Positions 1-9,647 are shown, numbered from the stretch's first letter. The stretch is 57,592 nt of DNA from an uncultured Lachnospiraceae bacterium (GCA_910578405.1 CAJTQO010000020.1:1-57592), one strand, 5' to 3'. The notes: a model not told the origin generated them from the sequence alone. A program made the numbers and translations.

Positions 1-86
1 AAAAGCAGAAAAGGGCGGAATTAAGTAAAAAAGCAGGATAAGTGAAAAAGGAAAAACAAACCAGCAGTAACAAAGGAGAACCCAAA

Positions 87-614
87 ATGGAATATAGAAA
101 ACTGTATAAAAAGGAAATAGACAGAAAGTTATTTTCTAAATTTATCCGTCATCAGACGGTTACAAAATGTTGGAGAAGAGAAGAGGGAGAGTGGCGGATT
201 AAGGATGCGCCTTTTATTGACGACTGGACAGAACAGGATTATGCTACTTTGATAGATTGTTTGAAACACACTTTAGAGAGCGGTGGATTTGTATATGGGG
301 CATTTTTAAGGGGGGATTTAAAAGGATTTGTTTCCGTGGAGCCGGTCCTATTTGGCGGTAAGCAGAAATATTTGGACTTATCCTGCATTCATGTATCAGA
401 AGACATGCGGGGGCAGGGAATTGGAAAAGTTCTATTTGAGGCGGCTAAAAAATGGGCGAAAGAGGCAGGCGCCTGCAAGCTGTATATATCTGCCCATTCG
501 GCGGTGGAAAGCCAGGCATTCTATAAGGCAATGGGTTGCAGGGAAGCGCAGGAGTATTGTCAGAAGCATGTGGAAGCGGAGCCTTACGATTGTCAGTTGG
601 AATGCAGCATATAA
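87..614 (+). CDS. GNAT family N-acetyltransferase
   Basis: A 175-residue protein of the GNAT fold, which transfers acetyl from acetyl-CoA to an amine; the substrate cannot be read from sequence. The acetyl-CoA site is visible as the R/Q-x-x-G-x-G/A motif (MRGQGIGKVLFEAA, around residue 110), preceded by the beta-4 strand DLSCIHV and followed by the typical FYKAMGCREA segment. I chose the ATG at 87 because AAAGGAG lies 9 bases upstream; a GTG at 42 is in frame but has no ribosome binding site and adds a lysine-rich, non-conserved tail. It stands alone in front of coaBC with about 160 bases between them. Family certain, function unknown. Confidence 0.85.
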   Translation: MEYRKLYKKEIDRKLFSKFIRHQTVTKCWRREEGEWRIKDAPFIDDWTEQDYATLIDCLKHTLESGGFVYGAFLRGDLKGFVSVEPVLFGGKQKYLDLSCIHVSEDMRGQGIGKVLFEAAKKWAKEAGACKLYISAHSAVESQAFYKAMGCREAQEYCQKHVEAEPYDCQLECSI

Positions 615-773
615 GGATATACGCTGGAGTAGGTTTATAAAAGCAGAAGAAGCAGGGTATATGTTTTTCGGCGCTGAAATGGCATTGCGCAGGAAAGTGG
701 GGAATCAGGCTGAAACAATGTGGTGTGCAGAGGATGCGTAAAGGAAATTTAGAAAGGATAAAGGGTATGGGAT

Positions 774-1967
774 ATGTTATATCATAAGAATATTTTACTG
801 GCAGTAACAGGAAGCATAGCCGCTTATAAAATAGCTAATTTAGCAAGTATGTTGAAAAAACTGGGAGCGGATGTAACCGTTTTAATGACGAAAAATGCAA
901 CAAATTTTATTCATCCGATTACATTTGAAACTTTAACAGGAAGAAAATGCCTAATTGATACTTTTGACAGGAACTTTGAATTTAATGTGGAACATGTGTC
1001 CTTAGCGAAAAGCACAGACGTAGTTTTAGTCGCCCCGGCTTCCGCTAATGTCATTGGGAAATTGGCCAATGGCATAGCAGACGATATGCTGACGACAACG
1101 GTAATGGCATGTGGCTGCAAGAAAATCATTGCACCAGCAATGAATACTCATATGTATGAAAATCCTGTGGTGCAGGATAATATAAAAAAATTAATGCATT
1201 ATGGCATGGAGGTAATCGTTCCGGATACAGGCTATTTGGCTTGCGGAGACATAGGCGCGGGAAAAATGCCTTCGGAGCAGGTATTGTTGGAATATATCTT
1301 AAAAGAAGTGAATTGTGAAAAAGATTTGGCGGGGAAGAAAGCGCTTGTAACGGCTGGCCCAACCAGAGAGAGAATAGATCCGGTGCGTTTTATCACCAAC
1401 CACTCTACTGGGAAAATGGGATATGCAATTGCCAGACACTGTATGCAGCGGGGGGCGGAAGTAACATTGATTACAGGGAAAACGGAATTGCCAAGGCCAA
1501 TGTTTGTCCATACGGTTGAAGTTGAATCGGCGCAGGATATGTATGAGGCTGTGAAAGCATGTTATAAAGAACAGGATATTATTATTAAGTCCGCGGCTGT
1601 AGCGGATTACCGTCCGGCATCCGTTTCAGAAGAGAAAGTAAAAAAGAAGGATACGGAAATGTCCATTGCTCTGGAGCGTACAGAGGATATTTTACAGTTT
1701 TTAGGGGAAAACCGAAGGGAAGGGCAGTTTTTGTGCGGTTTTTCCATGGAAACGGAAAATATGGTGGAAAATTCAAAAGCGAAACTGGAAAAGAAACATT
1801 TAGATATGGTAGTGGCAAACAATTTAAAACAAGCTGGGGCAGGATTTGGGACAGATACTAATGTGGTGACGCTTATTACAAAAGATATCTGTTTGGAATT
1901 GCCTATGATGAGCAAAGAAGAAGTGGCTAAAAACATATTGGATCGTATTAAGAAGATGATGGATTGA
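774..1967 (+). CDS. coaBC: Bifunctional phosphopantothenoylcysteine decarboxylase / phosphopantothenate-cysteine ligase
   Basis: This 397-residue fusion catalyses two consecutive cytosolic steps of coenzyme A synthesis: CTP-dependent joining of cysteine to 4'-phosphopantothenate, then FMN-dependent decarboxylation. The N-terminal CoaC flavoprotein domain (about 1-180) shows the flavin start KNILLAVTGSIAAYK, the substrate-binding motif PAMNTHMYENP and the flexible flap containing ACGDIGAGKMP. The C-terminal CoaB domain (about 185-397) shows the nucleotide-binding start VTAGPTRERIDPVRFITN, NHSTGKMG and the lysine-rich KVKKKD. Length is normal for the fusion. AAAGGG sits 8 bases before the ATG. 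The next gene starts about 180 bases on from its own promoter. Confidence 0.96.
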   Translation: MLYHKNILLAVTGSIAAYKIANLASMLKKLGADVTVLMTKNATNFIHPITFETLTGRKCLIDTFDRNFEFNVEHVSLAKSTDVVLVAPASANVIGKLANGIADDMLTTTVMACGCKKIIAPAMNTHMYENPVVQDNIKKLMHYGMEVIVPDTGYLACGDIGAGKMPSEQVLLEYILKEVNCEKDLAGKKALVTAGPTRERIDPVRFITNHSTGKMGYAIARHCMQRGAEVTLITGKTELPRPMFVHTVEVESAQDMYEAVKACYKEQDIIIKSAAVADYRPASVSEEKVKKKDTEMSIALERTEDILQFLGENRREGQFLCGFSMETENMVENSKAKLEKKHLDMVVANNLKQAGAGFGTDTNVVTLITKDICLELPMMSKEEVAKNILDRIKKMMD

Positions 1968-2055
1968 TTTTTGCTTTGCATAAAAACAGAATGTTATATG
2001 AAAATTGACGTATAATGAAAATCCTGCAGGACTTGTTTCTAAATATAGGAATATA

Positions 2056-2064
2056 TGATATAAT
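2056..2064 (+). promoter_or_regulatory. Extended -10 promoter before the L,D-transpeptidase gene
   Basis: TGATATAAT forms an extended -10 element (TG-N-TATAAT) about 80 bases upstream of the start codon. A possible -35, TTGTTT at 2033-2038, is 20 bases away, longer than ideal, which the extended -10 could compensate. Judged by eye only. Confidence 0.5.
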
Positions 2065-2144
2065 ATAATGTCAGGTTTATAAGAGAGCATATGTAAACAA
2101 GGCGGAGATATTAGGTGGAAATATAGGGTGCAGGTGGCTGGGTA

Positions 2145-3533
2145 ATGAAAGGAAGAAAAAGGAAGCTGGGCAAAAGGATTGGCATTTTGGCAGTATCATT
2201 GCTGATTGCCGGAGGGATATATGTTCGCTATGCGTTTTATTACGAAAATCATTATTTCAGAAATACGGTAATTGGCGGGGAGGATTGCAGCCATATGACG
2301 CCTGTGGAGGCGGAATATCTGCTGTATGAAAAAGTATCCGGCTATTCCTTGGGGCTTTATGGAAGAGAAGAAATATCCGATATTATTTTGCCGAAAGAAA
2401 TTGGGATGGAGTATATATTTGGAGATTCCATGCTTCAGATTAAAAAGGAGCAGAACCCGGCGTTATGGATTATTGAGTTTTTTCAAAAATACGAGTATGA
2501 GATGCCTAGGATTGCCCATTTTGACAGGGCGGCATTGGAAAAACGGATAGAAGAACTGGCTTTTTTTAAAAAGGAAAATGTCCGGCCGCCGAAAGATGCT
2601 TATATTACATATGTGGAAGACGAAGGAAAATATAGAATTGTCGATGCAAGGCCGGGAACCGAAACAAAGAAGGAAAAAGTTGCAGAGGAAATAGAAAAAG
2701 CGCTTTTGAATTTGCAGCCGGCGATAAATCTGGATAAGGCGGGATGTTATAAGGAAGCGGGGTTAAAAGAAGACAGTGCAGAATTGCAGGCGGCTTTAGA
2801 ATTGACGAACCGGTATATTTCAGCGGAAATTATCTATGATTGGAATGGAAATCAGGTTCTGGTCGATGGAAGACGGATTCGAAAGTGGATAGAGGTGGAA
2901 GGAGAGAAGGCTCAGCTTAATGAAAAGGCGGTAGGGAAGTTCGTAGCAAGGCAGGCGGAGGAATATGATGATTACGGGCGGAACAAATTTTTTCAAACAA
3001 CAGACGGCAGAAAGCTGGAATTGAATAACGGCTTGTTTGGCTGGCAGACGGATTCGGAGGCAGAAACGCTGGAGTTGGTTAAAGCAATTAAAAATGGAGA
3101 AACTATAAAGAAGCAGCCTGTCCATACAGAGAAAGAGCCGAAAGCCTGGGAGGTGTGGGTAAAAGACACTTATGTGGAAATTGATTTGGGAAGGCAGCAT
3201 TTGTATCTGTACGTGGATGGGGAGATGCTGTTGGAGAGCGATTTTGTGTCAGGAAATGCATCCAGGGGATGGGGAACCCCGGCAGGCGTCTATGGCCTTA
3301 CCTATAAGGCGCGCAATGCGGTGCTGCGTGGATTGAACTATGCCACTCCGGTTTCCTATTGGATGCCTTTTAACGGTAATATAGGAATGCACGACGCCAC
3401 TTGGAGAAATGCGTTTGGCGGGGATATTTACCGGACAAATGGTTCCCATGGATGCATTAATTTACCTTATGAGAAAGCTAAAATTATTTATGAATATATG
3501 TATACCGGATTTCCTGTAGTGTGTTATTATTAA
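2145..3533 (+). CDS. L,D-transpeptidase (YkuD) with peptidoglycan-binding region
   Basis: A 462-residue membrane-anchored enzyme expected to make 3-3 (L,D) crosslinks in peptidoglycan on the outer face of the membrane. Residues about 10-30 form one uncleaved-looking membrane helix after a very basic start. The middle (about 40-330) fits the PG_binding_4-type repeats commonly seen in clostridial members. The catalytic YkuD domain occupies about 345-462: it contains the GMHDA segment and the signature GSHGCINLPY, with the nucleophile at Cys437, His435 and an Asn replacing the more usual Arg after CI. AGGTGG is 7 bases before the ATG. The operon context gives no further clue. Confidence 0.92.
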   Translation: MKGRKRKLGKRIGILAVSLLIAGGIYVRYAFYYENHYFRNTVIGGEDCSHMTPVEAEYLLYEKVSGYSLGLYGREEISDIILPKEIGMEYIFGDSMLQIKKEQNPALWIIEFFQKYEYEMPRIAHFDRAALEKRIEELAFFKKENVRPPKDAYITYVEDEGKYRIVDARPGTETKKEKVAEEIEKALLNLQPAINLDKAGCYKEAGLKEDSAELQAALELTNRYISAEIIYDWNGNQVLVDGRRIRKWIEVEGEKAQLNEKAVGKFVARQAEEYDDYGRNKFFQTTDGRKLELNNGLFGWQTDSEAETLELVKAIKNGETIKKQPVHTEKEPKAWEVWVKDTYVEIDLGRQHLYLYVDGEMLLESDFVSGNASRGWGTPAGVYGLTYKARNAVLRGLNYATPVSYWMPFNGNIGMHDATWRNAFGGDIYRTNGSHGCINLPYEKAKIIYEYMYTGFPVVCYY

Positions 3534-3587
3534 AGAGGGAATGGTACAGAAAGAATTGACAGGGAGTTGTATAGTGGGTGAGTGGAA

Positions 3588-4169
3588 ATGAGAAGCAGAA
3601 AACAAATCAATGAGAAGGAAAGAAGAAAATACAGAGCATTTTTTAACAAACAGAAAGAATTGCATCAATTGTTAAAGCAGTATGCCGGAGATATATTGGC
3701 TTCTGAAAATTTTGAAAGGACAAAAGAGCATATCCAGCATGGAAATATGACGGTAAACAACCATTGCATAAATGTGGCAAAATACAGCTTGGCTATCAGC
3801 CGGAAGCTGCATATCCCATGCAACCGGAGGGAGTTGGTTCGGGGGGCATTGCTGCATGACTATTTTCTATACGATTGGCATGATAAAGGCAGAAGGGACA
3901 TTCGGAACCTGCATGGTTTTTACCATCCGGGAATAGCCCTGCGCAATGCTTCCAGGGAATATCATTTAACGGAAAGAGAAAAAGACATTATCAAAAAACA
4001 TATGTGGCCGTTGACAATTGTACCGCCGCAATGTCGGGAAGCGTGGATTGTAACTGCTGCAGACAAATATTGTTCCTTGTTGGAAACGGTGGGGCTTCAT
4101 AAGGGACATGGCAGGAGGACGTACCGGACAAAGAAGAATCCGGCAATCAAGATACAGTATCAAGGATAG
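3588..4169 (+). CDS. HD domain-containing phosphohydrolase
   Basis: A 193-residue cytosolic HD-superfamily protein, likely a metal-dependent phosphohydrolase of unknown substrate. The metal ligands are visible: an early histidine (NNHCINVAKYSLAI), the HD pair in LLHDYFLYDWH, then histidines in HPGIALRNA and KKHMWPL and the late aspartate in TAADKYCSL. This arrangement is usual for small clostridial HD proteins. An in-frame GTG at 3582 is also possible; AGGGAG lies rather far (about 15-20 bases) from either start. It ends 3 bases before the next start codon, so it is probably cotranscribed with the decarboxylase. Confidence 0.85.
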   Translation: MRSRKQINEKERRKYRAFFNKQKELHQLLKQYAGDILASENFERTKEHIQHGNMTVNNHCINVAKYSLAISRKLHIPCNRRELVRGALLHDYFLYDWHDKGRRDIRNLHGFYHPGIALRNASREYHLTEREKDIIKKHMWPLTIVPPQCREAWIVTAADKYCSLLETVGLHKGHGRRTYRTKKNPAIKIQYQG

Positions 4170-4172
4170 ACA

Positions 4173-5732
4173 GTGGAAGATTTATATAAGGAATTAGAAA
4201 AATACAGGGATTCGGACTATTATCCGTTTCATATGCCAGGGCATAAGAGAAACCCGGAAGCGGCAGACGGGGCGCTGGCAGATTGTTATGGGCTTGATAT
4301 TACGGAAATCGAAGGGTTTGACAATCTTCACCAGGCAGAAGGGATTTTGCAAAAGGAGCAAAGAAGGGTGACAAGACTGTATGGTTCCACTCAGAGTTAT
4401 TTTCTTGTAAATGGAAGCACATGTGGAATTTTGAGCGCAGTTTTTGCCGTGACCAAGGATGGTGACAGGATTTTGATGGCGCGTAATTGCCATAAGTCAG
4501 TTTACCATGCCGTTTATTTGAGAAAGTTGGCGGCGGTTTATTTGCAGCCGGATTGGAATATGGGAAAGGAAGAGGGGTGGCCTGCCATAGCCGGAAGGAT
4601 TTTGCCTGAGGCAGTGGAAGACGCTCTTAAAAAGCATCCGGACTGCGCTGCTGTGGTTATTACGTCCCCTACGTACGAAGGCGTGGCATCGGATGTGGGG
4701 AAGATTGCCTTGATTGCACATGCCCATAAAATCCCGCTGATTGTGGATGAGGCCCATGGCGCGCATTTTGGTTTTCATGAAGCGTTTCCGTGCAGCTCTG
4801 TGCGTCTTGGCGCTGACCTGGTGATACACAGTACGCATAAGACACTGCCTGCCATGACGCAGACGGCGCTGCTTCATTGGAATCAGAATGAGAAGCAGGA
4901 CGGGTCGGAAGCCTTATGGGGCAGGAATGGGAGTCTGGTAGACAGGAAGAGGCTGGAAAGGTATCTGAGGATTTTTCAAACAAGCAGCCCCTCTTATCCG
5001 TTGATGGCGTCTATAAGCAACAGTATGCGTCTGATGGAGCGGGAGGGGTGGGCAGCTCTGGACAGGCTGGCTAGATGCAGGGAAGCTTTTTTGCATCGGA
5101 TGCGTAGCTGCCATTATGTGCGCATATGGGAGGCGGCGCGGGAGGAAAACGGCCTGCCTGTAGGATATGACCCATGTAAGTTAGTGATAGGCATAGCTAA
5201 CGGCAGGATGACAGGACAGGAGCTGTATGATGTTTTACGGGAGGAATATCATTTACAGATGGAGATGGCAACGCCTGACTATGTGCTGGCGATTGTAACG
5301 ATGATGGACCGGCAGGAAGGATGGAACCGCCTGGAGGAAGCGTTGATACAGATTCATCACAGGCTGGCGCAGAATGCAGCGCAGGCCCTGGAGGGACGGG
5401 ACAACAATAAGAGATATGGATGCAGCGTGGACGGCACAATGAGGGAACAGGAAGCGGCAATGACTATAGCGGAAGCTTATGATGCAGCGCAGGAGTGGAG
5501 CGGGCTGGCGGAGGGAAAGGGAAGGGTTGCGGCAGAATTTATCAATCTGTATCCGCCCGGAGTCCCGTTGGCTGTGCCAGGGGAAAGGCTGACGGAGGAG
5601 TTCCTTGGGGAGCTGGATTACTATGGACAATGCGGGCTGAAAATACAGGGTGTGGAAAATGGATGTATAAAGGTGGTAAGGCAACGGACTGCCGATGGAT
5701 ATGAAAAGGAAAAAGATAAAGATAAGCATTAA
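4173..5732 (+). CDS. Orn/Lys/Arg decarboxylase family PLP enzyme
   Basis: A 519-residue fold-type I PLP enzyme of the lysine/arginine/ornithine decarboxylase family (Bacillus SpeA/YaaO type), probably making a polyamine precursor. The N-terminus has the family substrate motif HMPGHKRN; the PLP-phosphate region is NGSTCGILSA; the PLP aspartate is in IVDEAHGAH; the Schiff-base lysine is in STHKTLPAMTQT. The C-terminal domain ends with the PPGVPLAVPGE segment typical of the family. Translation starts at GTG 4173, 3 bases after the previous stop, with AAGGA upstream. In Bacillus subtilis the homologue yaaO opens the tmk-yaaQ-yaaR-holB-yaaT block, and the same order follows here. Substrate specificity cannot be told. 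Confidence 0.9.
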   Translation: MEDLYKELEKYRDSDYYPFHMPGHKRNPEAADGALADCYGLDITEIEGFDNLHQAEGILQKEQRRVTRLYGSTQSYFLVNGSTCGILSAVFAVTKDGDRILMARNCHKSVYHAVYLRKLAAVYLQPDWNMGKEEGWPAIAGRILPEAVEDALKKHPDCAAVVITSPTYEGVASDVGKIALIAHAHKIPLIVDEAHGAHFGFHEAFPCSSVRLGADLVIHSTHKTLPAMTQTALLHWNQNEKQDGSEALWGRNGSLVDRKRLERYLRIFQTSSPSYPLMASISNSMRLMEREGWAALDRLARCREAFLHRMRSCHYVRIWEAAREENGLPVGYDPCKLVIGIANGRMTGQELYDVLREEYHLQMEMATPDYVLAIVTMMDRQEGWNRLEEALIQIHHRLAQNAAQALEGRDNNKRYGCSVDGTMREQEAAMTIAEAYDAAQEWSGLAEGKGRVAAEFINLYPPGVPLAVPGERLTEEFLGELDYYGQCGLKIQGVENGCIKVVRQRTADGYEKEKDKDKH

Positions 5733-5780
5733 GATTGGGAAATATAAATTTTAGAGGACGGAGAAAGGAAAGGATTCAAG

Positions 5781-7214
5781 ATGAGAAAAACGAAAATTAT
5801 TTGCACCATAGGACCAGCCAGCGAGGGCGAAGAAAAATTAAGGGAACTGATGTTGGCCGGTATGAATGTGGCGCGATTTAATTTTTCCCATGGAACACAT
5901 GAGGAACATAAGGCAAAGTTCTCAAGGGTGGTAAAGGTCAGCAAGGAGCTGGGGCTTCCTGTGGCGACGCTGATGGATACGAAGGGGCCGGAAATCCGGC
6001 TGTGTGATTTTGAAGGCGGTAAGGCGGAGCTTGTGGCTGGACAGAGGTTCACTCTGACCGTAGAAGAGATTATGGGGGATGCCAACAGAGCGTCCATTAC
6101 GTATAAGAATCTTGGCAATGACGTGAAAGAGGGAATGTCCATCCTGATTGACGATGGTTTGATTGAGATGACAGTGGAGGAAATCAGAGAAGGGGAAATA
6201 ATCTGTAAGGTAGTCAATGGAGGGAGCGTATCCAACCATAAGGGTGTGAATGTGCCGAATGCCGTTTTATCCATGCCTTATATCAATGAGACAGACCGGG
6301 AAGACATTATCTTTGGCTGTGAGCTTGGATATGATTTTATTGCCGCATCGTTTGCCAGAAGCAAAGAGGATATTTTGGATGTGCGCAAGATTTTGGATGC
6401 GCATAACAGCAAAATGAAGATTATTGCAAAAATTGAGAATATGCAGGGGATTCAGAACCTGGAGGACATCCTTTCCGTATCGGACGGCATTATGGTGGCG
6501 CGCGGCGACATGGGTGTGGAAATCCCTATGGAAGAAGTGCCTGTGCTGCAAAAAAAGATGATTAAAATGGCGGAGGCTGCAGGGAAGCATGTGATAACGG
6601 CGACGCAGATGCTGGAATCCATGATTAAGAATCCACGGCCTACCAGGGCGGAAGCAACGGATATTGCCAATGCTATCTATGACGGGACAACGGCTATTAT
6701 GCTTTCCGGGGAAAGCGCAGCCGGGAAATATCCGGTAGAGGCTGTGAAAACGATGGCGCGGATTGCGGAACGTTCGGAAGAAGATATCAACTATACATCA
6801 AGGATGTGGAGGCATTCGTCAAGAATGAAGCGGTATGCGGAGGCGGAGTCCATGGATGTAACCACCGCTATTTCCTATGCGACATGCACAACCGCAGCCC
6901 AATTGAATGCGGCGGCGATTATCACTGTCACGATGTCTGGATTTACGGCGGGAATGATTTCACGGTATAAGCCGGAATGCCCTATCATTGCCTGTGTGGT
7001 TGATTCGGGAGTGGGCAGGCAGTTGAATCTGTTGTGGGGCGTTACGCCGATTCTGATTTGCAAAGAAGAGAATGCGGATGATTTGTTTGAAGAGGCCGTG
7101 CGTGCGGTAAAGGAGGCCGGGTATGTGAAACCGGGGGATGTGGCGGTTCTTACGGCGGGGATGCCTCTTGGAGTATCTGGCACTACCAATATGATTCGCG
7201 TCATAGAGGTGTGA
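5781..7214 (+). CDS. pyk: Pyruvate kinase
   Basis: A 477-residue pyruvate kinase, converting phosphoenolpyruvate and ADP to pyruvate and ATP in the last step of glycolysis. Visible signatures: the N-terminal MRKTKIICTIGPAS, the NFSHG active-site region, DTKGPEIRL, the metal/substrate motif IAKIENMQG, MVARGDMGVEIP, and the family stretch running from ATQMLESMI to MLSGESAAGKYP (about residues 274-320). The length is that of the short form without the extra C-terminal phosphotransferase-like domain. A purine-rich GGAGAAAGGAAAGG precedes the ATG. It sits between the decarboxylase and yaaR, the place normally held by thymidylate kinase in Bacilli. Confidence 0.97.
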   Translation: MRKTKIICTIGPASEGEEKLRELMLAGMNVARFNFSHGTHEEHKAKFSRVVKVSKELGLPVATLMDTKGPEIRLCDFEGGKAELVAGQRFTLTVEEIMGDANRASITYKNLGNDVKEGMSILIDDGLIEMTVEEIREGEIICKVVNGGSVSNHKGVNVPNAVLSMPYINETDREDIIFGCELGYDFIAASFARSKEDILDVRKILDAHNSKMKIIAKIENMQGIQNLEDILSVSDGIMVARGDMGVEIPMEEVPVLQKKMIKMAEAAGKHVITATQMLESMIKNPRPTRAEATDIANAIYDGTTAIMLSGESAAGKYPVEAVKTMARIAERSEEDINYTSRMWRHSSRMKRYAEAESMDVTTAISYATCTTAAQLNAAAIITVTMSGFTAGMISRYKPECPIIACVVDSGVGRQLNLLWGVTPILICKEENADDLFEEAVRAVKEAGYVKPGDVAVLTAGMPLGVSGTTNMIRVIEV

Positions 7215-7260
7215 GAGGGGGTTATCCCGATAGGGGCGGATTGGAATAGGAGGTGTATAT

Positions 7261-7701
7261 ATGGATATCAAGGTGAACCAGTTGGGGCAGCCGATGCCGG
7301 TCGAGCAGACGGCGCAGCAGCAGCCTGTAGACGGAACCTTTAAATTTACGCTTGTCAGTCATATTGAAGAGCAGGAACTTCAGGCAAGGCTTACGTTGCT
7401 GATGGAAGAAATCACGATGCAGGGGGATAAGCTGGCAAAGCACCGGGATATCAAGGATATGAAAAAATACAGGGGGTTGGTAAAGGAGTTTATGAATGAG
7501 ATTGTCAATCGTTCTCATTCTTTTTCGAGAGAAAACTTTCTGGATAAGCGGGGGAGGCACAGAGTATACGGTATTGTGCGGTTGGTAGATGAAAAACTGG
7601 ATGAACTGGCAAAAGAACTTGTGAAGGATGAGAAGGATAATTTAGGGATACTAAGCAAAATAGGTGAAATCCGAGGATTGTTATTGGATATTTTCACCTA
7701 G
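7261..7701 (+). CDS. yaaR: YaaR / DUF327 family protein
   Basis: A 146-residue, charged, largely helical protein matching DUF327 (YaaR), a family of unknown biochemical function found next to holB in many Firmicutes. The C-terminal two thirds show the conserved pattern LMEEITMQGDKLAKHRDI, KYRGLVKEFMNEIV and a final helical segment rich in K/E/D. Assignment rests on that pattern plus position directly upstream of holB, 14 bases away. AGGAGG lies 8 bases before the ATG. Confidence 0.85.
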   Translation: MDIKVNQLGQPMPVEQTAQQQPVDGTFKFTLVSHIEEQELQARLTLLMEEITMQGDKLAKHRDIKDMKKYRGLVKEFMNEIVNRSHSFSRENFLDKRGRHRVYGIVRLVDEKLDELAKELVKDEKDNLGILSKIGEIRGLLLDIFT

Positions 7702-7715
7702 ACGGAGGTTGATAG

Positions 7716-8723
7716 ATGGCACGATTTGCAGATATTGTGGGGCAGGAGCAGTTAAAGGAGCATTTGCAGAATGCAGTCAGGTTAAATAAGGTATCCCATG
7801 CCTATCTGATAAACGGAGAACGGAGTTGCGGGAAGGAGTTTGTGGCAAAGATTTTTGCTGCCGCATTGCAGTGCGAAACGCCTGTTACCTTGGAAGGGCG
7901 CGTGGAGCCTTGCGGGGAATGTCATTCCTGTAAACAGATGGCTACCGGGAATCAGCCGGATGTGATTTTTCTTTCCCATGAAAAACCAGGGACAATCGGC
8001 GTAGAGGATATCCGGAGTCAGATAAACGGGACAGTGGCAATTAAGCCTTACAGCAGCCGTTATAAAATCTACATGATAAACGATGGAGAAAAAATGACGG
8101 TGCAGGCACAGAACGCATTATTAAAGACATTGGAGGAGCCGCCGGAATATGTGGTGATATTGATTCTGACTGCCAATGTGGAGACATTGCTGTCTACGAT
8201 TCTCAGCCGGTGCGCAGTGTTGAATATGAAGCCGGTAAGGGACAGCCAGGTGAAGCGTTTTTTAATGGAAACAATGCAGTTGCCGGATTATAAGGCGGAT
8301 ATTTGCGTGGCATTTGCCAGGGGGAATATAGGGAAGGCGAAAATGTTGGCTTCCAGTGAAGACTTTGACCGGGTGAAAGAAGAAGCGGTAACGCTTTTAA
8401 AATATATCAATGATATGGAAATCAGCGAAATAGTGGCGGCGATTAAGAAAATCAGCGAATATAAACTGGATGTGAACGATTACATGGATATCCTGGCCAT
8501 ATGGTACAGGGATGTGCTGTTATTCAAGGCGACGCATGATGTAAACCATTTGATTTTCCGGGGAGAAATACAGGCTATAAAAAAAGTGGCGGACAGAAGC
8601 ACTTATGAAGGGCTCGAAAAGGTGATAAGCGCGCTGGAAAAGTCAAAGGAGCGTTTGAACGCTAACGTGAATTTTGATTTGACGATGGAGCTTTTGCTTT
8701 TGACAATTAAAGAAAACTCATGA
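7716..8723 (+). CDS. holB: DNA polymerase III delta' subunit
   Basis: A 335-residue clamp-loader subunit; delta' is the rigid stator of the complex that loads the sliding clamp. It shows the AAA+ start ADIVGQEQLKEHL, the zinc module with cysteines in LQCE, EPCGECHSC, and the arginine-finger motif ILSRCAVL preceded by LLKTLEEPPE. The Walker A position reads GERSCGKEF, where Ser/Thr after GK is replaced by Glu, so nucleotide binding is unlikely, as is known for delta' of several bacteria. The next gene begins 12 bases later. Product and operon position both support the call. Confidence 0.92.
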   Translation: MARFADIVGQEQLKEHLQNAVRLNKVSHAYLINGERSCGKEFVAKIFAAALQCETPVTLEGRVEPCGECHSCKQMATGNQPDVIFLSHEKPGTIGVEDIRSQINGTVAIKPYSSRYKIYMINDGEKMTVQAQNALLKTLEEPPEYVVILILTANVETLLSTILSRCAVLNMKPVRDSQVKRFLMETMQLPDYKADICVAFARGNIGKAKMLASSEDFDRVKEEAVTLLKYINDMEISEIVAAIKKISEYKLDVNDYMDILAIWYRDVLLFKATHDVNHLIFRGEIQAIKKVADRSTYEGLEKVISALEKSKERLNANVNFDLTMELLLLTIKENS

Positions 8724-8735
8724 GGTTGACGGATT

Positions 8736-9647
8736 ATGGTAGAAGTGATAGGAGTGCGTTTTAGGACGGCGGGAAAGATATATTTTTTTGACCCGGGGCG
8801 TTTTCAAATAAAAAAAGGGGATCATGTGATTGTAGAAACGGCAAGGGGAATCGAATACGGAACAGTGGTAAGCGAGCCAAAGGAAATTGAGAATGAGAAA
8901 GTGATTCAGCCTTTGAAGCCGGTGCTGCGGGTGGCCACGCCAAAGGATATTGAACAGGAAGCCGCCAATAAGGAAAAAGAAAAAGAGGCTTTTCAGATAT
9001 GCCTGGAAAAAATAAAGAAGCATAATCTGGACATGAAGCTGATTGATGCGGAATATACATTTGACAATAATAAGGTTTTATTTTATTTTACAGCCGATGG
9101 GAGGATTGATTTCCGGGAGTTGGTGAAGGATTTGGCGTCGGTTTTTAAAACAAGGATAGAGCTGCGCCAGATTGGCGTGCGGGATGAGACAAAAATCGTA
9201 GGAGGGGTCGGCATCTGCGGGCGTGCGCTTTGCTGCCATACGTATTTGTCTGAGTTTATCCCTGTTTCCATAAAGATGGCTAAGGAGCAGAATCTTTCTT
9301 TAAATCCGACTAAAATATCAGGTATGTGTGGGCGGTTGATGTGCTGCTTAAAAAATGAAGAGGAAACTTATGAGGAATTAAACCGGAGGCTTCCCAATGT
9401 AGGTGATTTTGTCACAACAGATGATGGATATAAGGGAGAGGTACACAGCGTCAATGTGTTGCGCCAGTTGGTGAAGGTAATCATTGTAAAGGATGATGAG
9501 CGGGAAATCCAGGAGTATAAGGTGGAACGGCTCAGGTTCCGGAGAAAGCATAATAAGAATAATAAAGTAGAGGTTAATGACGAGGAACTGAGAAAGCTGG
9601 AGAAGCTGGAGAAACAGGAAGGGAAGTCAAAGCTGGATGATAATTGA
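8736..9647 (+). CDS. ricT: PSP1 / RicT-like protein (YaaT)
   Basis: A 303-residue cytosolic protein of the PSP1 C-terminal domain family. In Bacillus subtilis RicT (YaaT) forms the Fe-S Y-complex with RicA and RicF that affects RNase Y cleavage, sporulation and competence. The cysteine-rich core is intact: GVGICGRALCCHTY and SGMCGRLMCCLKNEEE, four to six cysteines suited to an iron-sulfur cluster. The C-terminal tail after about residue 250 is lysine-rich and disordered-looking. It follows holB by 12 bases and overlaps the next start, exactly the gene order known from Bacilli. Confidence 0.92.
   Translation: MVEVIGVRFRTAGKIYFFDPGRFQIKKGDHVIVETARGIEYGTVVSEPKEIENEKVIQPLKPVLRVATPKDIEQEAANKEKEKEAFQICLEKIKKHNLDMKLIDAEYTFDNNKVLFYFTADGRIDFRELVKDLASVFKTRIELRQIGVRDETKIVGGVGICGRALCCHTYLSEFIPVSIKMAKEQNLSLNPTKISGMCGRLMCCLKNEEETYEELNRRLPNVGDFVTTDDGYKGEVHSVNVLRQLVKVIIVKDDEREIQEYKVERLRFRRKHNKNNKVEVNDEELRKLEKLEKQEGKSKLDDN

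Noticed and set aside
328..741. 137-codon open frame after the GNAT gene
   Set aside because: Out-of-frame overlap of the acetyltransferase, Arg/Trp/Ser-rich with no start signal.
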